64,000 bases of DNA from Sporichthya polymorpha DSM 43042 (GTDB taxonomy: Bacteria > Actinomycetota > Actinomycetes > Sporichthyales > Sporichthyaceae), in assembly GCF_000384115.1 (NCBI RefSeq), contig NZ_KB913029.1, positions 1,646,907 to 1,710,906 of the forward strand, read 5' to 3'. Below, piece by piece: positions 61,184 through 64,000 of the stretch. The notes beneath the pieces were generated by a model that worked only from the letters and a program-made list of their open reading frames with translations, was not told where the DNA came from and searched no databases. Both the position numbers and the translations under genes were made by a program. The first letter of the stretch is position 1. Each line of letters starts with the position of its first letter.

Positions 61184-63499
61184 CTACTGCGCCATGTCGA
61201 CGAAGCGGGAGTAGTGGCCCTGGAAGGCCACCGTGACCGTGCTCGTCGGCCCGTTGCGGTGCTTGGCGACGATCAGGTCCGCCTCCCCGGCCCGCGGGGA
61301 CTCCTTCTCGTACGCGTCCTCGCGGTGAAGCAGGATCACGATGTCGGCGTCCTGTTCTAGTGAGCCTGACTCACGAAGGTCCGAGAGCATCGGCTTCTTG
61401 TCCGTGCGCTGCTCGGGGCCGCGGTTGAGCTGGGACAACGCGACGACCGGGACCTCGAGCTCCTTCGCCAGCAGCTTGAGCGACCGGGAGAACTCGGAGA
61501 CCTCCTGCTGCCGGGACTCGACCTTCTTGCCCGAGGTCATCAGCTGCATGTAGTCGATCACGATCAGCCGCAGGTCGTGGCGCTGCTTGAGCCGCCGCGC
61601 CTTGGCGCGGATCTCCATCATCGTCATGTTCGGCGAGTCGTCGATGAACAGCGGCGCCGCCGACACCTCGCCGGTCTTGCGGGCCAGCCGCATCCAGTCG
61701 TCGTCGGTCAGCGTCCCCGACCGCAGCTTGTGCAGCGCAATCTGCGCCTCCGCCGACAGCAGCCGCATCGTGATCTCGTTGCGCCCCATTTCGAGCGAGA
61801 ACACGACCGACGTCTGGCCGCTCTTGATCGACGCCGCCCGCAGGAAGTCCAGCGCCAGGGTGGAGTTGTGGGTCGGGATCAGGCTGCGGCCGGCGAGATA
61901 CAGCGAGTCCGCGGCGTCGACCTGGACGCAGCGCACCGGGACGCTGGGGGTCGTGCGCACGTCGACGATGAACCTCGTCCGGGTGCGCGACGTCGTCTGC
62001 CGACGGGTGTACCGCTCCTTGTGCACGCGGTGCTTGCGCTCGAGTCGGAAGACCTGGTCGGTCGTCGGAAAGGTGATCGTGTACGCGACCGAACTGGCCT
62101 CGGTCTTGCCGCGCACACGCCTCGTCGAGATGCCCGCGCGGTACCCGAGGCTGCAGATCAGCTCGTAGACGTCCCTGGCCAGCGTCGCGCTGGTCGAGGT
62201 GAACTGCGGCGACCCGGTCCCGCTGACGGTCCCGTCGGTGTCCAGCAGGCCGGCCAGCAGCGCCCGCCGCTGTGCCTCCGACGCCCGGAGGTATTCCGTC
62301 GGAATGTGCGCGTTCCCCAGTGCGTCCAGCTTGCGGAGGTCCGCCTCCAGCGCGTCGTCGAGACCCTCCGCTTCGAGGAACATGACGATCTCGGGGTCGG
62401 CGGTCGTGAGGCGGGCGGAGTCGGAGTGTCCGTCGCCAAGCCACGCACCGAGGACGTAGGGCGGGATGAGCAGGTCAGCCTCGGGCAGCGCGAGCGCCGC
62501 GGCGTTGCGGATGCTGTGGTTGAGCCGGCGGTCGGCGGTCTCGCAGCGGAGCGTGCGGGCGATCTCGGCGGTTGTCCGCACCTGGGGCTCGTCGTAGCCG
62601 CGCCGAGAGGCGCGCGTGTCGGTGAGCCACTGGTGCTCGGCGTCGGCGACCAGGACGCTCCCGTCGTCGAACTCGACCTCGAAGCACGGACGGTCGGTCA
62701 GCACCTCGGTCGCGGCGACGACGCGGATCGGCCGCCCGTCGGAGCCGAGCAGCTCGTCCCCGACCTGCACCTCGCCCATCGTCGTCCAGCCCGTGGGAGT
62801 CGGCAGGGGCGTGTCGAGCGCCAGCGCCTTCCCGATCGCCGGCCGGGCGGCGATGATCACCATCTGGCCGGGGTGGAGGCCGTTGGTCAGCTGGTCGAGC
62901 TCGACGAACCCGGTGGGCACGCCGATCATCTGGCCGCCGCGGTTGCCGATCGACTCGATCTCGTCGAGCGTGCCCTCCATGATCGCGGAGAGCGGCTGGT
63001 AGTCCTCGCTCGTGCGGCGCTCGGTGACCTGGTAGATCTCGGCCTGGGCGGCGTCGACGATCCCGTCGACCTCGCCGTCGCCGGAGTACCCCATCTGCGT
63101 GATGCGGGTCCCGGCCTCGACCAGGCGGCGCAGGATCGCGCGCTCACGGACGATGCGGGCGTAGTAGCCGGCGTTGGCCGCGGTCGGGACCGACGAGATG
63201 AGCGTGTGGAGGTAGGGCGCGCCGCCGGCCCGGGCCATCTCGCCGCGCTTGGTCAGCTCGGCGGCGACGGTGATGGCGTCGGCGGGCTCACCGCGGCCGT
63301 ACAGGTCGAGGACCGCGTCGTAGACCAGCTGGTGCGCCGGCTTGTAGAAGTCGTCGCCGCGCAGCGACTCGATGACGTCGGCGATCGCGTCCTTGCTCAG
63401 CATCATGCCGCCGAGGACGCACTGCTCCGCCGCCAGATCCTGCGGCGGCGTGCGCTCGAACTCCGAGTGCGGTGGCGGCGGGAGCTCCACAACGCTCAT
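61184..63499 (-). CDS. dnaB: Replicative DNA helicase DnaB with in-frame intein, 771 aa precursor
   Basis: Hexameric helicase that unwinds at the replication fork. N-terminal domain is recognised by PPQDLAAEQCVLGGMML; RecA core by IAARPAIGK (Walker A), SLEMGRNEI, VIDYMQLM (Walker B), ESRQQEVSEFSRSLK. The Walker A is interrupted after GK by a 321-residue intein, so splicing is needed before activity; mature helicase would be about 450 residues. ATG with GGGAGG upstream. Precedes no rplI/rpsR in the visible part. Confidence 0.96.
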   Translation of the reverse strand: MSVVELPPPPHSEFERTPPQDLAAEQCVLGGMMLSKDAIADVIESLRGDDFYKPAHQLVYDAVLDLYGRGEPADAITVAAELTKRGEMARAGGAPYLHTLISSVPTAANAGYYARIVRERAILRRLVEAGTRITQMGYSGDGEVDGIVDAAQAEIYQVTERRTSEDYQPLSAIMEGTLDEIESIGNRGGQMIGVPTGFVELDQLTNGLHPGQMVIIAARPAIGKALALDTPLPTPTGWTTMGEVQVGDELLGSDGRPIRVVAATEVLTDRPCFEVEFDDGSVLVADAEHQWLTDTRASRRGYDEPQVRTTAEIARTLRCETADRRLNHSIRNAAALALPEADLLIPPYVLGAWLGDGHSDSARLTTADPEIVMFLEAEGLDDALEADLRKLDALGNAHIPTEYLRASEAQRRALLAGLLDTDGTVSGTGSPQFTSTSATLARDVYELICSLGYRAGISTRRVRGKTEASSVAYTITFPTTDQVFRLERKHRVHKERYTRRQTTSRTRTRFIVDVRTTPSVPVRCVQVDAADSLYLAGRSLIPTHNSTLALDFLRAASIKSGQTSVVFSLEMGRNEITMRLLSAEAQIALHKLRSGTLTDDDWMRLARKTGEVSAAPLFIDDSPNMTMMEIRAKARRLKQRHDLRLIVIDYMQLMTSGKKVESRQQEVSEFSRSLKLLAKELEVPVVALSQLNRGPEQRTDKKPMLSDLRESGSLEQDADIVILLHREDAYEKESPRAGEADLIVAKHRNGPTSTVTVAFQGHYSRFVDMAQ
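61865..62827 (-). other. Class-3 intein with LAGLIDADG endonuclease in the DnaB P-loop, 321 aa
   Basis: Begins with Ala (ALALDTPLPT) instead of Cys/Ser and ends IPTHN before Ser, the +1 residue. The W-C-T triad of class 3 is present: Trp in AEHQWLTD, Cys in PVRCVQVD, Thr in PTHN. Endonuclease motifs LGAWLGDGH and LAGLLDTDG indicate a homing nuclease, both with acidic residue intact. Family known from mycobacterial/phage helicases. Confidence 0.9.
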
Positions 63500-64000
63500 C
63501 GAGAACCTCCCCCGGTCCCGCTCGGTCAGCGGGGCCCGAGAACCTTGGTACCGGGCCCCGCTGACAGTTCTTCCGACGGTCGAAACCCCGCGGCACCGGA
63601 CCCCCGTGCAGGGCCCCACGAAGTTCGACAGTGCGCGAACCTAAGGCCGCTCACAGACACGGACAAGCCGGGACAAGCGCCCTCGTTCACAGCCTTTTTC
63701 CACGGCAGGTGGATAAGTCCGGGACGCCCGTGAATACCCCGTGTTCTCGTCGTCCACAGTCTGGGGACACAGCTGTGGACACTGGGTGGGGCATGCCCAC
63801 GACTTGCCGTCTGACCTGGACAAATGCGTTCCTCACCCATGTGGACGTGAGAAAAGCGAAAAGCCACACCGAGGTGACGACGACACGCCGTGGAGCCCCC
63901 GCGAGTGTCCACTATGTGAGCAGATCTGACGCCCCACCAACTCCGGGCGGCCCTCGAAACGGCCGGAAGACACGGAAAAGCCCGCGCCCCCAGGGGGACG
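63500..64000. other. Upstream region of dnaB with several DnaA-box-like nonamers
   Basis: About 500 bp without a supported gene. Nonamers near TTGTCCACA or TTATCCACA: TCGTCCACA (63750-63758), minus-strand GTGTCCACA (63774-63782), minus-strand TTATCCACC (63709-63717), minus-strand CGTCCACAT near 63839, TGTCCACTA near 63905. Their function is unknown. Confidence 0.5.

Noticed and set aside
63500-64000. Chromosomal replication origin
   Set aside because: Boxes are few and degenerate, there is no AT-rich unwinding region, and dnaA/dnaN are not here.

Overview
The window is about 70% G+C chromosomal DNA from a high-GC Gram-positive bacterium of the class Actinomycetia. The evidence is mixed but consistent: DtxR/IdeR-type iron boxes, a mycobacterial-type LexA box, an LPxTG wall protein, a class-3 intein in dnaB, many GTG starts and a regulator set typical of the group. 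Genus is not decided by the sequence; a Sporichthya/Frankia-like soil actinomycete is only a guess. No rRNA, tRNA, CRISPR array, insertion sequence or phage was seen.

Region 1 (1-12620) is a catabolic island of two divergent arms. Leftward run a Zn-alcohol dehydrogenase, an acyl-CoA ligase, a TetR regulator and then enoyl-CoA hydratase, alpha/beta hydrolase, acyl-CoA dehydrogenase and thiolase. Rightward run a Baeyer-Villiger-type monooxygenase, two hydrolases (the second like medium-chain PHA depolymerase), an 80-residue partner protein and a PHA synthase. One DNA motif, TTTTTGA-N8/9-TCTCA, occurs only where these operons start. The BVMO promoter appears leaderless, with the motif lying over its start codon.

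Region 2 (12621-23471): two divergent SDR oxidoreductases; a guanidine-III riboswitch in front of a Gdx exporter, followed by a TetR/VOC pair with two tandem palindromic operators; an orphan FetB-like permease; three tandem iron-siderophore binding lipoproteins with IdeR boxes; thiolase; Mug glycosylase; macro-domain protein.

Region 3 (23586-38058): methyltransferase, SOS-controlled dinB, DUF899 protein, SigG-type ECF sigma factor, HxlR regulator, a frameshifted NarL-type histidine kinase with an intact response regulator, a heme-monooxygenase-like protein, a large acyl-CoA dehydrogenase and an ArsB/SLC13 transporter.

Region 4 (38301-50452): TetR, nitrilase-family amidase, a complete 2-oxoacid dehydrogenase E1alpha-E1beta-E2 operon, a 1308-residue Gly/Asp-rich LPATG surface protein, HisC-like aminotransferase, LppU-like lipoprotein-type secreted protein, a small membrane protein and CsbD.

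Region 5 (50452-64000): TPP-riboswitch-controlled thiC, low-Mr phosphatase, fructosamine-kinase-like protein, an 833-residue zinc-ribbon membrane protein, peroxiredoxin, methyltransferase, a GntR regulator fused to an XdhC-type Rossmann domain, polysaccharide deacetylase, a secreted membrane protein, and dnaB with an intein inside the Walker A motif. A family of intergenic hairpins with the core GGGTGACACCC ends several convergent gene pairs across the window.
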